Assembly (NCBI RefSeq): GCF_003672135.1
Contig: NC_039509.1
Coordinates: 12,534,663 to 12,598,662 of the forward strand
Reading direction: 5' to 3'
Source: Ooceraea biroi
Taxonomy: Eukaryota > Arthropoda > Insecta > Hymenoptera > Formicidae
DNA: 64,000 nt
The translations under genes and the position numbers were made by a program. Every line of letters starts with the position of its first letter. The first letter of the stretch is position 1. Positions 8,888-22,483 of the stretch are shown here, piece after piece. Below the pieces are notes generated by a model that saw only the letters and a program-made list of their open reading frames with translations, did not search any database and had not been told where the DNA came from.

Positions 8888-11800
8888 GAATAAACCGTTG
8901 CTAATCGGTGCTTCAGGAAAACTTTTGTAAGAAACCGATCGTGCGGATAAGGCAAAGCGAGTAATGGGATCATGATGCCCGATAAGTTCTGGCAGTCGCA
9001 ATTGCGCCTTTCGAGCGGCGCTCGTTTAGGCTGAGCAATTCCACGGTGTTCCTTTCTTTTGTTCGACGAGCTTGCGTAACGACTAAAGTTCCTGACGATC
9101 GCGCTTTTCCTGGCGCAGTCTTTCGGCGTGAGAGTCGCGATTTAGCCCCCTTTGATATCGCCCGCTGTTACCGAGTATCAGAAGTAATAATGACTCATTA
9201 AGCTTCGACAACCGGCGAGTGGCGCCGGCAGAAGTTCGTTACGGAAGTCTGTAAAACAATACTGCGTTTGTATAGTTTGCGCCGAAAACGGCCGCATCTT
9301 GGCGCGTGCAGGAATCGTGCAAATAATTGTCGATCGCGTTACTCGTTGGCGTAATCGGCGAAACTTTTCGTACGTTAGAAAAGTAATCTTTGACCCGTAA
9401 CAGCTTAATCCGAGGAAGAAAATGTCGCAACGACTGATAGTTAGACAGTTGGCTTGGTTACATTTGCGAGTTTCTCGCGTATTTCTCGCGATTTGCTTTA
9501 AATACCATGTACAAATGAATTTCACGGCACGCGATAACTTTTCAGTGCAGAACTTATCACGCGTTTCTGGATTAAATGCAGTCGCAAATCGCGAATATAG
9601 ATCAAGCAAGCATGCTTTCTGATGTGGAACTAATAGGGATACAACAAGGCGAGCAAACAGCAGCGAAGGTTTCCTTGATTGCAACGAGTTAGAATCTCCC
9701 ATGTAGCGATCTGGACTCTGCGAGCAAGTGGACAACGATGCGGTCTAGGTAAGCTCAGACGAAAGGTGACTGCGGTTACCTTGTTTTGTTCGTACTACAG
9801 AGAGGGAGAGAGAGTGCAACGAGGCTACCAGTCGAATGAAACGGTTAATTGCACGGTTTCTGTTATAGTGTTATACGTAGTGCCATTCAATTTTCGCGCG
9901 GAGCGAGCACGAACTGGCAGCTGCGAAACTTAACGCTACCGTTCGGATATTACGTAAAGTTCATATTACCGCATGTCGGACAACTTGCATATGTTATAGT
10001 GCTATCAAATAGAATGTTTATGTTAACATGAAAGCACATACACGAATTCTCGGTGAAGGGAATCGATGCAGAAGGAAGTAGAAAGCACCAAAAATACTCG
10101 ATACAATAAAAATATTCGACGTTTCAATTAAATGGTGTCAGGTTCCGTCGGTTAATCGATGCATTGCATAAATCAACATTTATGTGCGTGCGTTTACAAT
10201 AAACACGTCTCTAAAAGGGTAGTTTCGTTCGTTTAATTTGAAACGACTAATTGTAAGAGAGATCTAAAGACGCAAACGACAGCAATTGTTTGCGTAAAAT
10301 CGTTTATTATCTACCTGCGTGTACTTTCCGCCCATTATTTTCTCATTTTCTTGACTGTTACGTGACATCACGTGGAACAAAAATCGCGATTTTAATCGAA
10401 ACGAGGAAAATAATGTGCAAAAGTAAACGAGACGACAATCACAGGAATAAAAATATAAAACTGTTACTGTTGCGCTTGTCGGCCGAGGCGATCAGTTCGC
10501 GCCAATGGTGCGTTTCGCTTCCTGTAAAACAAAAAGATAAATAAATAAAAGGACATGCACATATAGATGTCGCAATAACGACGAGAATTTGTTAGCGCAG
10601 ATATTTGCACGCGCGACATTTCGGGAGATCGTACCTATATTTGCGCGAAAATTAATTACTCTTTCACGAATACCACGAGCGTTTATCGCTTACAAATATT
10701 ATACGATTGTAACATGAGGTGCATTGAAATTGATTGCATGATAATCGAATCTTGGCTGTGTCTCTCTCGCGCTCCGATAAAATATAACGACACGATAACG
10801 CGCTCTCACGTTGAATGCGGTTTTGGTGAAAAATTAGTTAAATACGTTCCGTAAACTGCTATAATTGTTGTTACGCATTTTCTGATACGCTTTGGCACAC
10901 GCACATATGAACACATACATATTGTTATAATTGAATAACTGAAAGCAATTTCTATAATCCCGTTCAGCTATCGTTCAGCCATCGTTTAATCACAATGCAA
11001 CGTTGCTGCAAAATCGATTCTTCACGAAGCTAACTACGCTTACCGCGTCGTCAGTATTGGATAATCGCTTTTCCCAGTTAACGTAAAGTCTTATTTATCC
11101 TTTTGGGTTCCATTGTAAGTGGTTCGTGAGTATACGAAAATAGCGGCCTCCTCTTGAATTACGGCGCGTGGAAGGAAGCGGAAATTCCATTATTCCGCCG
11201 GAAGCGTTTAGCCGTGCAACCGAAGATAAATGAAACCAAAATATTGGGACAAGTTTGACAAAGAGCATAGAAATCTTATTTTGCAGTATCGCGTTACGGG
11301 GATGTTTTGCGTGCGGACGTGTGTGCGTAATTACAACAGACACATACATTTGCGCATATACGTTAAGGGATAAAACTGGTCTATGAAAAAATATAAAGAG
11401 AATTGAAGAAAAAAGTGATCTAATACTCAACTGATCATTATTTCCTTTCGTCGATGTATACATATTTATGTAAAAACACGATAATATAATTAACAAAATT
11501 ATAACTTGTCCACATGAAATTATAAAATTTATAAATTTTATTTTATTTCTTTAATTCTAATTTATTTTATGTTAAATAACTGAATAATTGTTGGTTCGAT
11601 ACACGTCATAAGCAATACTATACATTATTTAGTACATGTTAAATATAACAGTAATAATTATATGAATTTTTGGCAGCAATTTAACGAGATATAGCATTTA
11701 CTAAGATTTTTATAAACGTAATACATGACTAACAATGACTAATTCAAAGATAATTTTATATTACATACGTTAATTTTCAATTCGGTATGCAATTTTAATT

Positions 11801-12855
11801 AGCAATTATAATGTTAATTAATGATGATTGATGAACATTAATGATTAGGTCGAGCTTGTTTGATGAATAGTGCAATATGCTGTTTTCTGATGCATTGCAT
11901 ATGCTATGACACTGCTGCGGTGCATCAATAACAATAATTATTAATACTACATTACTATCGTTTATAGTGCGATTAGTATTAATTGGAGTTATAATGGTGC
12001 GATATGATCACTTAACTTTGATGAATAACATTGGATAATGTGGTGAAAAATTATAACTTTGCATCGATTACGACACTATTACCATTCACCAAGTAGTACC
12101 TTTCTATCCTAATTGTGGTATAAAATATTAATGATTGATGCTGTTATTGAAAATAGTTACCGCATCAAGTTGTCATAAAGTATCTTTCTTATTAGAAAAT
12201 TATGTAAGATTTGCTCATAAATTCTTCTTTACGCATTATACCTAATTTTTCAATTTTTCATAATATCATATGCTACTTATAATATATTCCATGTGTGTAA
12301 CATAACATATCGAATCAAGTGAAACCTATATATTTTTCAAAAGTGTGGCACATATAATCCTCTTAATGTGTGTGCATCAAGAATTTTATTATTAAAGTTT
12401 TCATGCAATTTTCATGCAGTTTTTAATTCTTAGACTAAAGAACAATATTCAAATGAAACAGATATCTATACGCATCGAGTTAACAAAACTTTCACAACGA
12501 TGTAAAAATAGCGTATAGTTTTTTTCGACCAAAAATTATTTTCCAGATGTTTTTCCATCCACAGTTTTTGTTTTTTATATGTACCAAATCTTTCATCATT
12601 AGTTTCAAATGTCTTTTTAAACTTTCGAGACGAATTTCTTATGGGACAACGATATGTATCGCGTTTATTATAACGTAGAATTTCGCGGCAGTATAATAAA
12701 AGGTGTATGATTTCAAAGATGGAACAAAAATAGATGGAAATACGGTAGCTCGTGGGTAGGAGCGCGCCGTGGAAAGCCGTTGTAAAGTGATACGGGCCGG
12801 TTTAACCCTCTCACTGCGTTCTCCCCCGCCTGCTTTCTTGCGATCCACCCGCGAG
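8888..12855. other. long non-coding stretch
   Basis: 8900-10600 is mixed to CpG-containing. A 185-codon minus-strand frame at 9178-9735 is the longest, but it shows no domain, signal or splice logic. A donor-like TAG/gtaagc occurs at 9745-9750. A 37-nt open stretch with a good acceptor (ttttcccag) lies at 11078-11114. 10860-12640 is strongly AT-rich, with 11500-12400 the richest part and rich in atgatt/aatgatt words. 12700-12855 turns GC-rich. No gene supported. Confidence 0.45.
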
Positions 12856-12909
12856 GTGAATCGCATTCGTTATGACGGCACAGCTATTCGTAACCTGATT
12901 CGTGAAGGG
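12856..12909 (+). other. candidate 54-nt exon
   Basis: A C/T-rich tract (12806-12848) precedes a weak acceptor (cccgcgag). 54 nt later comes a consensus donor (GGG/gtgagttt). The first frame is open for exactly 18 codons, VNRIRYDGTAIRNLIREG, and the other frames stop. The AIRNLIREG part resembles a segment common in bacterial PilT ATPases, but nothing around it does, so I treat that as coincidence. The frame also stays open upstream of the acceptor. Confidence 0.18.
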
Positions 12910-15900
12910 GTGAGTTTAATATTTTGACAAGGGTCTTCCGGATCTGGATGGCATTATTGCGGATACTTCCGGAGCACCGCGCGATCCGTATAATCGATCG
13001 CGACACTGTTTTTTAAACGCTGCGCTTACTCACCTGCTCCCGATATCCGTATGCTACCTGCGAAACGCGCTTTTGTTATCAACGAGACATGAATACCAGT
13101 ATATAAAATGCGATTCTCTCTTCCGTTTTACTCTTGGTATCGCTTGGCAGTTCACTGTTCAATTTCAGGACACACTAGAATTCTTGACAAACAAAACGTA
13201 ATTGATATTTGAATTGATAAGTGCTCATCAGAATTTATAGGACACAGTAACCGGAACTGGAAAATTGTCATTCATATTTTGCAATGTTCTACAATATTCT
13301 GCAAAGTGATACGACATGATTAATTATTGATTTATTACTAATTATGTCTTTAATATTATACTATTTTATTTTCATTCATTGTACTGTATCTGAAAAAGAA
13401 AATGTTAATAATTCTAGTGAAATAAAATAATGTAATTTCCGTAAATGAACTAAGTGAACTAAATATTAAAAGCATTGGCGTGTATTGCGCTCCATACCAT
13501 TATCGTTACCAGCGATTTCTCTATACTAGTACACGCAATTTGATTTTATTAGACATATATGGGGCTTTAAAATCGACCATCTAATTACCTTCTTTGATGT
13601 ACACCTATGTGCTCAGATATACGTATATACGTATGTACAAATAACGGCAGCGCGGCAAGGGTTTCCAGGAATTCGCGGGCGTAGATCGATAACACTTTCC
13701 GGCGGAAACTGAGCTTAAGCGACCCAGCTAACAAGAGGAAATGAGTTACCACGGGCGAGTACCGTTAGATCGGGAAAGGGTTTCTCCCGTTGGTAGATTG
13801 AAAAGGTTCGGTCGCAGGTACGACGGGATTGTCTCCCCGCGGACAGACGCGGAGGTTAAAGGAGATCGGAGTAGTCAAGGTGTCGGTTCACACATTACGC
13901 CATAATCCGGAGTATAGGGTGTACGGTATACGGCAATACCGGCTTGGAGATCTCGGGACGGCCGATGCGGCGAGCCGCACCAGCCGGGCCTGCTTAAGCT
14001 CCCGACAGCTGGACGGTTCATGGACTCGGAAACGGCTCTGTCTCTCGATTCCGCGTCGCGATCGCCAGCTTTCGACATCTACACACAGACGATGGTAACG
14101 GTGTACGCGCGATGCGAGGGTTTATATTTAAGAACGTCGAGCAATCGTCTTTTTGTGATTTTCCATACGGATTACTCTCGAAATACATATTTTCGCGTCT
14201 GGAGCAAGCAGGAACTGAAGATAGATTTTCTTCAGCTATTCTTCCTTAAAAATTATTACAAAAGGTAAATATCATTAATGCATTTTATAAGGTTACTTCC
14301 GGGGCATGAAGATCCTCAGAATGTTCTTGTCTTAAAACATACATTTGAAGCTGACTTTTACTTCCTTTTGGATAAATGTCATTTGAATGAAAAATTTAGA
14401 TTCCTCGAAGGATGCAGAGTCGGTCTTTCTATAGCAAACATATTATTAGACATTATTATTTCCCGTAGTTTTTTCTATAAAATAATTCATGATAATTACG
14501 TCTTTTTTGAGATTCTAAAATTTGAAACTTTAAGTTCAGTGACAAATGCAACTTTAAATCTAATTTAGCGTTAGAACATTTTCAGTAGAAATAAATTTGA
14601 TTTAGCGTTAGAACAAAACTATTTTATCGATTAATGATAAATTCTTCGAAAAATCTATATCTTTTTTATTGTACTTGAAACACATATACATGGGGTCTAA
14701 CATGCGTTATCCAGTAATGGTCATTCGACCATTTGCGGACCCTCTGTATTCCACACCAAGGCACAATTTATTAGAGTTCAGTGCAGCTATGGTGAGCACA
14801 CTCCCCTTTCGTTCTTAACGAGTATTGCCGACCCAGTGACCACTACCCTTGCTTATCGTAGTTTCTCCCTCTAGCATGCCTACTCGTACCCATACTTTTT
14901 CTTGCTCAAGAAAGACACGTTTCCGTAGAGTCGCGCGCGATAGGTTGTTAGTTCCCGCGAGAATGATTATACGCTGACGTTTATGCGCTCCGCTTGCTTC
15001 AGACAACGAAAACGATTGCTCATACGTATTCTTCGTAAAAATAAGGGAGTCTATACATATCTTGGATTCTTGGATAAGTTCGTGAAAGACAAACGCAATT
15101 GGCAACTTCCGCAATTTAGATTTTTGAAGCACGATAAAATTGGTACGGTAAAGTTGCACACACCGGTGCAACTTTGCGTCAGAATAAAAAAAAGAAAACA
15201 GTGAAATTACGAGATATGCGAGAAATCATTTATAAATGTTGTATATAAGATTTCTTTAGTTTATTACTTTCTTGCTTAGATGACCATGAAATTCTCTTTA
15301 CTGTGCTGAAATGTGCTTATCTGGAACCGACAGTACGAGAGGATATAATTAATCTTGTTGAGTTTATTTATCGTTTCTTCTAACGAATTTTTCACGCACA
15401 TGAATTCCGGATTATAATCATTTACGCAATCGATATTGTACTGATTTAATTAACCGACCGATATATATAATTGGCCGCGACATTTATTTTTTACAAATGC
15501 TCATTCAGCGATATCATATATATTCACAAAGCGAACAAATGAAATAACCAGTTTCAGCATTACAAAATGCTGGCAAATATTATTTGATGACAGAAAACAA
15601 TGCAAAATACAGTTTGTTGATATAAAACGTTTTTCGGTAAATATTCGTGGAATTTGTAAATGTACATGCATAAGGTAAACATCGTATTACCAGCAACGTG
15701 GAACTGCAACGTAAACCCATTTACGACAGGAAAAAAGAAAAATACGGCGAGTTAGCGCGTTTTGCGAATCAACCTGACAGATACACAATATCTACGCGAC
15801 AGCTTCCGTTTGTAATTAATTCACGTCAAATGTGGGTTCACATCACAATCATCACCAAGATTGCAGTTGTCATGGTTTTTATAATTTACGTTCGCAACCT

Positions 15901-15977
15901 GTAATTATCGGATGATATTTTGTGCGAATTACGAGACCTTACTTCGATCAGTCAGATTGTCGGATCGGTTTATCAAT
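12910..15977. other. non-coding stretch
   Basis: A TATAAAA box-like sequence lies at 13102-13108. A minus-strand donor CAG/gtgagtaag lies at about 13028-13034, next to a possible 24-nt microexon. 13640-14120 is CpG-rich with overlapping frames on both strands (89 and 67 codons) and no domain. 14270-14700 is AT-rich. A 118-codon minus-strand frame (14815-15171) is followed by an AATAAA on its strand at 14665-14670 and could be a terminal exon, but its protein is unrecognised. 15200-15700 is AT-rich. Confidence 0.4.
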
Positions 15978-16032
15978 TTGAAATTTGCAATATAAACCTC
16001 GTAAATTATTGAAATTTGCAATATAAAACTCG
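15978..16032 (+). repeat. two-copy direct repeat, period 31 bp
   Basis: A 24-bp unit (ttgaaatttgcaatataaac...) at 15978-16001 recurs at 16009-16032 with one mismatch, separated by 7 nt. This is a recent small tandem duplication. Confidence 0.9.
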
Positions 16033-18270
16033 CACGGACAAGCAGAAAGAACAATGAATAAATTCCAGATAAAATGTGAAAACTAAAAATAATAGATGAT
16101 TTTAATAAAACAGAATATCCAACGATATAATTTTTGATATGAATTTACTCATAATCAAGGACCATTCTTAAAACTCCCGGGAATAGATAGGCAGTCGATA
16201 CCACTCGTCTCCGTGAGACAACGACGGAGCATCGTCGCGGGGGAGAGAAAGAGGGCTAATCGCGGTCAAATAAAGTTTCCCGTGCCTCGAAGGATATCGA
16301 ACGGAAATTTCAAATAATTGCTTGATGCGAAGGGTTCGCGGGCTTCCTCCGGGATAATCGCTAAGCCCACCCTTTTACCTTCTAAGTCTCGGCATAATCC
16401 AGGAACCGGTAAAGCTCCGCGCGGAAGGGGTTGAAAGAAGATAAAGGCACGTCCCGGAAAGCAAACGAGGATAACGGACGGAATCGTAGATAGACTTGGT
16501 GTGGCGTGGGCGGGACGGTATATGTGAAAGAGAGAAAGAAACGGGCAGACAGAGGAGAGAGCAGAAGGGATATTGAAAGACGGCTGCAGGGAAGGAGAGC
16601 CGAGGACGTGGATGCGTTTAGCCCGGTCGCAGTCTTCTTCTCTTGCGCTCCAATTGAGCTTCAATAATTTGTGGGCCCATGCCCGGTACGCGGAACGATA
16701 AGTGGAAAGGAAAGGAAAATCGGCGAGAGAGAAAAGGCTTTCCTGCGAACACCGGGGGATATGTGGAGGAGTTGAAAAGTTTACACGCTCCGACGGTGAT
16801 GTATGGAGATTGCGCGTGCGTGACTCGCTTAGCTCTGAACTCTGTCATTCGGTCGTTCCTCCTCGCGACTCCACAGCGATACGCTGATAACCACCCTCCT
16901 ATTGTCGAGATACCGGAACGGGCACCGATACTTCGTTCACACACGCATGCACGCAGCGGTCATACGTCAAAGCCGATAATTGCCAACGTAGATTTTAATC
17001 TGCGAACGCCACGTACGACGGTTAACTTGGTTTTACTCGGAATCTGTCTCGTATAGTTGATCGTGAGCTTTTACCCTTTGCACATGTTCTAGTAATGCTT
17101 TGGTCATCGGAATCTCCTTTCTTCGATTTTTAAATCTAACTTCTATTTTCAAATAAATTATTAATAGATATTAACAGCATAAATTGTTAGTAGTAAAATA
17201 TGAATTTGTAGGAGGTATGACACAGGATTATTTTGATATGATTTGATGATTATTTTGATAAAAATGTAAACTTTGGCATGAGACTGAGAGAACTATGGAT
17301 CTACTTATTCCGGATACTTTAGTTTAGAAATCTTAGTTTGCGAGACAGATGAAGATTAAACGCATAAATTATTACCAATTTGTGAAAAGCGATGATTTGG
17401 GTCGTGGAAAGTAGAACGCGGTATAAGACGCGTGGTCTAGACAGGCACGTCCTAAAACTAATTTCGCCTAACTCACTGAAATTTCACTATGTCGCGAGAT
17501 TTATACGAACGATCCGCAGGAAGATTGAGTTTTAGGTGCTCATAAATTATTGAGCTTCGGCGGGAACGCGAACGTCGTGTGCATTCGGAGTTCTAATTAT
17601 CACGTTACGTGTACCTATCAGCTGCCTGTCGGATACACTTTCTGTCTTGATCGAAATTAGTTCATCTGAGATGAGCACAGCACGTATACTGGTGCAAAGC
17701 CAGTAACGTTAAACGTTAGTAACGTGAAAAAAACTATTTGATCATAATAAATGTTCCCGAAATACCTGCTTACATCTGCAATCTTATACAGGATTTTTTT
17801 ATTTTATAGGAATCATTCGTGTAATATTGTATTCGGTGGTAATATGTGCATTTTATTTGACAAAAACCTTAATACAATAATAACGAGTACAATGAGAAAT
17901 TGCTAAATAAAATACATAGCGCATGGTTATTGATTTATTAACAATTTGTAACACAATAGGTTATGTCAAATAATAATTTATTAACATTCTAATAAGATTT
18001 TCTGAATACTTTAGTTAAGAAAAGGATCTTATAGAGAATAATATAGAAAAACTCAACATTTCATCATGGATAATTCTATATATTATTATTTTATATATTA
18101 ATTCCACAAAGAGAGAAAGAACGTTTATTAAAAATTCTATAAAACGGAACCAGAGCTTTAAATGCACCCGGAAAGATAATTTCCGGAATAAAAGATTCCT
18201 CTGATTTGTATTTCCATCTATACAATATTAAAATTCTTTAATAGTTGATATACTCATAAAAGCCTGTACA
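16033..18270. other. non-coding stretch
   Basis: 16190-17040 is GC/GA-rich with overlapping open frames on both strands (132, 108 and 125 codons), none with a recognisable domain. 17050-18270 is AT-rich. No repeats with clear ends seen. A donor-like gtgagttag on the minus strand lies near 17470. Confidence 0.45.
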
Positions 18271-18274
18271 TATA

Positions 18275-19147
18275 CAGGGTGAGGCACCTAAAACAGGCCA
18301 CCTGAATATCTCGGCTGTTATTGGTGATAGAAAAAAAATGTGTCAGACCAAACTTGCATGGTTTCAAGGGACACATAATTTGTTCTAAATAGTTTTTTAT
18401 TAGGTGAACGCGCAGAGGTCATATGAAGGTCAACTTCGTTTTTTTTAATGGCATGATATGTTTTTTTACGTACCATCTAGTAGAGCGTTTGAAGATGCGC
18501 ACATTGATCTACGGGTTAAAATCATTCAAGGTCACTGAAGGCCAACTGCAAGAGAAAATAATTTACTTTATATTGCCTAGAGTTCTCTGCTATTAAAAAT
18601 ACTGTAAACTCAGAAATGAAAAAGTTCTAGCCTTTAGAAATTTTTTTTTTCCGAAAAGTTCTGAGTTGTTCATATCATTATTTTTTATATTGCCTAGAGT
18701 TCTCTGCTATTAAAAATACCGTAAACTCAGAAATGAAAAAGTTCTAGCCCTTAGAAATTTTTTCTTTTCCGAGAAGTTCTGAGTTGATGATATCATTATT
18801 TTTTATATTGCCTAGAGTTCTCTGCTATTGAAAATACCGTAAATTCAGAAATGAAAAAGTTCTAGCACTTAGAAATTTTAGCCTTCGGTGACCTTGAATG
18901 ATTTTGACCCGTAGATCAATGTGCGCATCTTCAAACGCTCTACTAGATGGTACGTAAAAAAACATATCATGCCATTTAAAAAAACGAAGTTGACCTTCAT
19001 ATGACCTCTACGCGTCCACCTAATAAAAAATTATTTAGAACAAATTATGTGTCCCTCGAAACCATGCAAGTTTGGTCTGACACATTTTTTTCTATCACCA
19101 ATAACAGCCGAGAAATTCAGGTGGCCTGTTTTAGGTGCCTCACCTTG
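18275..19147. mobile_element. 873-bp fold-back element with long terminal inverted repeats
   Basis: The left arm 18275-18542 and right arm 18881-19147 are inverted copies of about 268 bp with a few per cent divergence. Tips read cagggtgaggcacctaaaac and its near-reverse-complement ending at 19147. TATA flanks both ends (18271-18274 and 19148-19151), which gives a TA or TATA target duplication. There is no transposase: a 79-codon frame in the right arm (19001-19240) runs out past the tip and is not a gene. The centre is an array of tandem units (18571-18880). Non-autonomous MITE/fold-back type; the superfamily is not clear from the sequence. Confidence 0.9.
18571..18880 (+). repeat. three tandem copies of a ~118-bp unit inside the fold-back element
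   Basis: Units begin tattgcctagagttctctgc at 18571, 18688 and 18806 (periods 117 and 118). Each continues through gaaaaagttctagc and agaaattt. The third copy is truncated at about 18880, where the right arm begins. Copies differ by a few per cent. Confidence 0.93.
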
Positions 19148-21441
19148 TATATTCTGCATCAAAAATCTTCTGTGAGCGTTTTTTGTGAGCAAGTCAACGA
19201 TTTTTATCAATTTTGTGCAGTCTTAAAGTCTATGACGTAAACTATAAAGTGCTAAAATTTCCAAGACATTCTTACAATAAAACCGTAAACATTTAATTTA
19301 CGTTGCAATTCGTTTGGCAATTACGTTCGCCTCTTAATAAAGAAACGCAGACATAGTCATTAACGAGACAATAGCCTCTGTATACACACTCGCACCCGCA
19401 TATTTTTCGTGCCAAAGAACAACGACAATGAAAGGCCTAGTAATCATGATGTTTATTCGCGCACTCATTGAGGGAGAGAACGGGCCGTCTATAATTCGAG
19501 ACTCGGGAGTGAAGGTTTAATTGAAGGCAACAATTAATTTACGATGTTGAATTAACTTGCGACAACTTTGACAAACTGCCAAGGGTGAAGAATGAAGCGA
19601 ACGGAGGCGCTATAAATAAGGACGCGACGGAGCGTAAGAATGAGTTTGCGAATGACACGAAAATTCGAGCGAGAATAGCTTCCAGTGGGGTTGCAACGAG
19701 AAAAGAAAAGAAGAAAGGAGATATTTAAACTCCAGAATAAACGAGAATCACCATATCTCCTCGGCTTGAATTACCTGCGCTAGAGTTAGCCAATGGATCA
19801 ATTTTTCAATTTCCATTGGAAACCATGGATTATTTTTAAGATAAAGTTAGAAAAATCGCGTGAATTATTATCATATCTTTCTTTATCACAGTTACTATAT
19901 TGTAATATGTATAGAATATTGACTATATTATGATACTAATAATTCTGAAGAAGTTTGATATAATAAATATAAGATTTGCGTTGCATTAAATCCGTAAAGA
20001 AATCCTTCCAAAAATATTGCAAAGCAAGCTTCGCGGACGCACTGCGAGACAAACGAGCATCTGAATCACACGCAGCTCACAAATACCATGCTTTCCTTAA
20101 TAAATTTCGCAATTTGCACGATTTTAGTTGTCAGTTTGCAAATATATGAAATATCTATGCTAGAATATAGTATCTAAAATTTTTCTGTGTATTTTCCGCT
20201 TCCCGTAGAAAATACGTCGGTACGATAACGATAGTGACAGCAATAAATCCATTTAGGAAGGATCGCAGAACATGCGTCATCGTTATCAGGCTGTCGATGA
20301 TACGCCTCGCCGCATCGCATATTTTCGCAACCGCGCCTGTTTAATGATCTATTCTAATTTTTAATATTCGGCCGCAATCGGCACCAAGCCATTTACTCCG
20401 TTTATAGAGCGGAATATATCATCGATGTAACGGCCTGCCAGCACCCACGAGGCCATTCTCCGTTAGCGCACTACGCCGATTCTATGTTCAGTCTATTAAC
20501 CATCAGTGCACACGAATTTTAATAGCATATGATAATTATTTTGCCATAAGCGTGTTATCATATTCCTAATTTCACTGCTTCATGAGTTTGAAATATTTTT
20601 GACTTTATTATACACTCGCGGTTCAAATAATTATTTTATAATGCATTATTCGTGTAATATTATGGAGTAACGCGGAATAATTAAATATCAAATTTAATAT
20701 CGAATATCTGGAAGTTCAATTTCCAAAATTAATCGAAAGAATTACAGAGTAACCGCTACTCATAGGACTTTCATGAAAAAATAACATTGAAGAAGAATTT
20801 TGACTTTTTTTTTATATAACAGTGATTTTATAGCCGAGTTCGGGGATAAAGCAGACGTATGTGGCTTCAATCTTTCATTCAATACGTACACGGACGGTTC
20901 GATCAGTGTCGAACGATTTCGAACAGACTTCCTTGCGCACTGCCTTGTCTACTTTGTCTCCGTCCTGCCGCTTTCCGCTTCGTTCCTCTGTTATAAAGTG
21001 CCGTTCACCCGCTGACTCTTATCGGTACTTCGCACGAAATCGATATGAACGTTGCGTCGCGACGTGGGTCGGCTTGCATCCAAGTCCATTTTGGTCGATG
21101 CACTTTCGTTACGCGTGATCCCCATGCGACAACGGGGAATTCCCCCGAGACTATTAATTCTAAACATGCAGGCAATTTATTAATCGTAAACATGGCGTAG
21201 TGCACTTGCGAAACATATTCTTGTATCTCGATCCCTGTGCTGAATTACCGCATTCCCTGTTTATTCGGAATAAGTTTCTAAATTTGCGAGATATCAGAGA
21301 TTTCAGCAGTACCTCTAAATACATTCGTGTGAATCCTCGATAGTACATACTGTTTGCCACTGTACGGAAATGGTATTAGGTCAGCAGTCCAGTCCCATCG
21401 CGCTAACCGCAATGGCATAGCCCGCCAGAAGCGCAGCTAAT

Positions 21442-21503
21442 GTATTAAGGTAATAACGCGGACGAAATGGTCTATTCCGAATAAGCCATATGCGAATGAT
21501 TGA
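21442..21503 (+). repeat. diverged direct repeat, copy 1
   Basis: This 62-bp segment starts gtattaaggtaat and ends aatgattga. It aligns with 22003-22065: the first 13 and last 9 bases are identical and the middle is about 60% alike with one gap. TAAT/ATTA-type words suggest possible homeodomain-type sites (inference). Confidence 0.6.
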
Positions 21504-22002
21504 ATTATCTGACATACCGATTTACGATAGCGACGGGTGTTAGAATATTACATAACACAAATTTTGAACAATATTTTATGGTATACACACAAGCTTTTTA
21601 TGTTACCGTAACATCACATTAAATTTTATTTGACAATAACAAGATCGCGCATTAATTAACTAATAACATAATTTTTGTGATAAACATATAATAATTAAAT
21701 AATAAGAGAATCGATATAATTATAACAATTAAAAATAGAATAGATGTATATAGAGTATATTTGTAACACATGAAACGTACGTATGCAACATAAAATTATC
21801 GTTTAAAATAATTGGTGCAGTCTAATTAATCTAGCAATTAAATATAGATATAATCAAGTGTAAGCGCGTTGTAAATACATGCAAACATGTCATTCGATGC
21901 CGTTGGCATTGGTTAGTTTAGTCAATTTATATTATCTGGTTTCTGTATGTACATCTGGCTATCACTTTAGCACGATTTCATCATACCGGAGATATAGGCA
22001 AC

Positions 22003-22065
22003 GTATTAAGGTAATCACGTGGAGGAAATTGGGACATTCAGATTGAACCGCTTGCAAATGATTGA
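22003..22065 (+). repeat. diverged direct repeat, copy 2
   Basis: Partner of 21442-21503, offset 561 bp, same orientation. It also shares the tgcaaatgattga / tgcgaatgattga end block. Confidence 0.6.
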
Positions 22066-22440
22066 GTCACGCAATATTCATGTCTCATCCGCACGTACAG
22101 AGTTCGATGATCGAACGTGCGACGACAGATTAACGATCTCTCGAGTTAGCCCGGAATCCTCCAAAAATATTGGCATGTGTGAGTCTCGCTTTCGACGTTA
22201 CTCATAGTAAAACGTATCGCATAATGTAGATGCAGGATGTGAAAAAAGCTTGACAAATATTTTATCTTGGGATATCTCTAATTACGTACAGAAATGCATC
22301 TCCATCTTCCTATTTAGTATTCCTTTACAATCGTAAGCTAGAACATACATGTTGACTGCCTATCATAGATAGAAGCAGCAAAGGAATAACATGTTTCTGT
22401 TAAATGCTAAGCCTAATTGACACGATGTCTTTTGTTTCAG

Positions 22441-22483
22441 ATCTGACAGCAGAATGAGACCGATCCTGAGTTATGGCTGGTCG
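22441..22483 (+). CDS. candidate start-codon exon
   Basis: A textbook acceptor (cacgatgtcttttgtttcag, ending 22440) and a textbook donor (TCG/gtgagtgataa) bracket 43 nt. ATG at 22454-22456 opens ten codons, MRPILSYGWS, and the intron falls exactly between codons (phase 0). This would suit the first coding exon of a gene with a spliced 5' UTR and large introns, the remainder lying downstream. A possible follow-on exon is at 22825-22880. The peptide is too short to identify. Confidence 0.33.

Larger units (their letters stand above)
19152..22440. other. non-coding stretch
   Basis: Mixed composition to 19700, AT-rich at 19800-20200 and 20510-20820, and CpG-containing at 20220-20500 and 20830-21130. 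Frames of 62-85 codons without recognisable content. 21540-21900 is AT-rich. The diverged repeat pair at 21442 and 22003 lies here. No gene supported before the exon-like segment at 22441. Confidence 0.45.

Noticed and set aside
9178..9735. 185-codon minus-strand open frame
   Set aside because: No domain or signal, no splice logic, and an overlapping smaller frame exists in another phase. Consistent with chance in low-stop sequence.
12856..12909. Similarity of AIRNLIREG to bacterial PilT-type ATPases
   Set aside because: Only nine residues match, neighbours do not, and nothing else suggests bacterial DNA here.
14815..15171. 118-codon minus-strand frame as a retroelement fragment
   Set aside because: Phrases such as IIILAGTNNL and EQEKVWVRVG looked endonuclease/integrase-like, but no ordered catalytic motifs or terminal repeats could be found.
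19001..19240. 79-codon frame in the right arm of the fold-back element
   Set aside because: It runs across the terminal repeat and out past the element tip, with no transposase motif.
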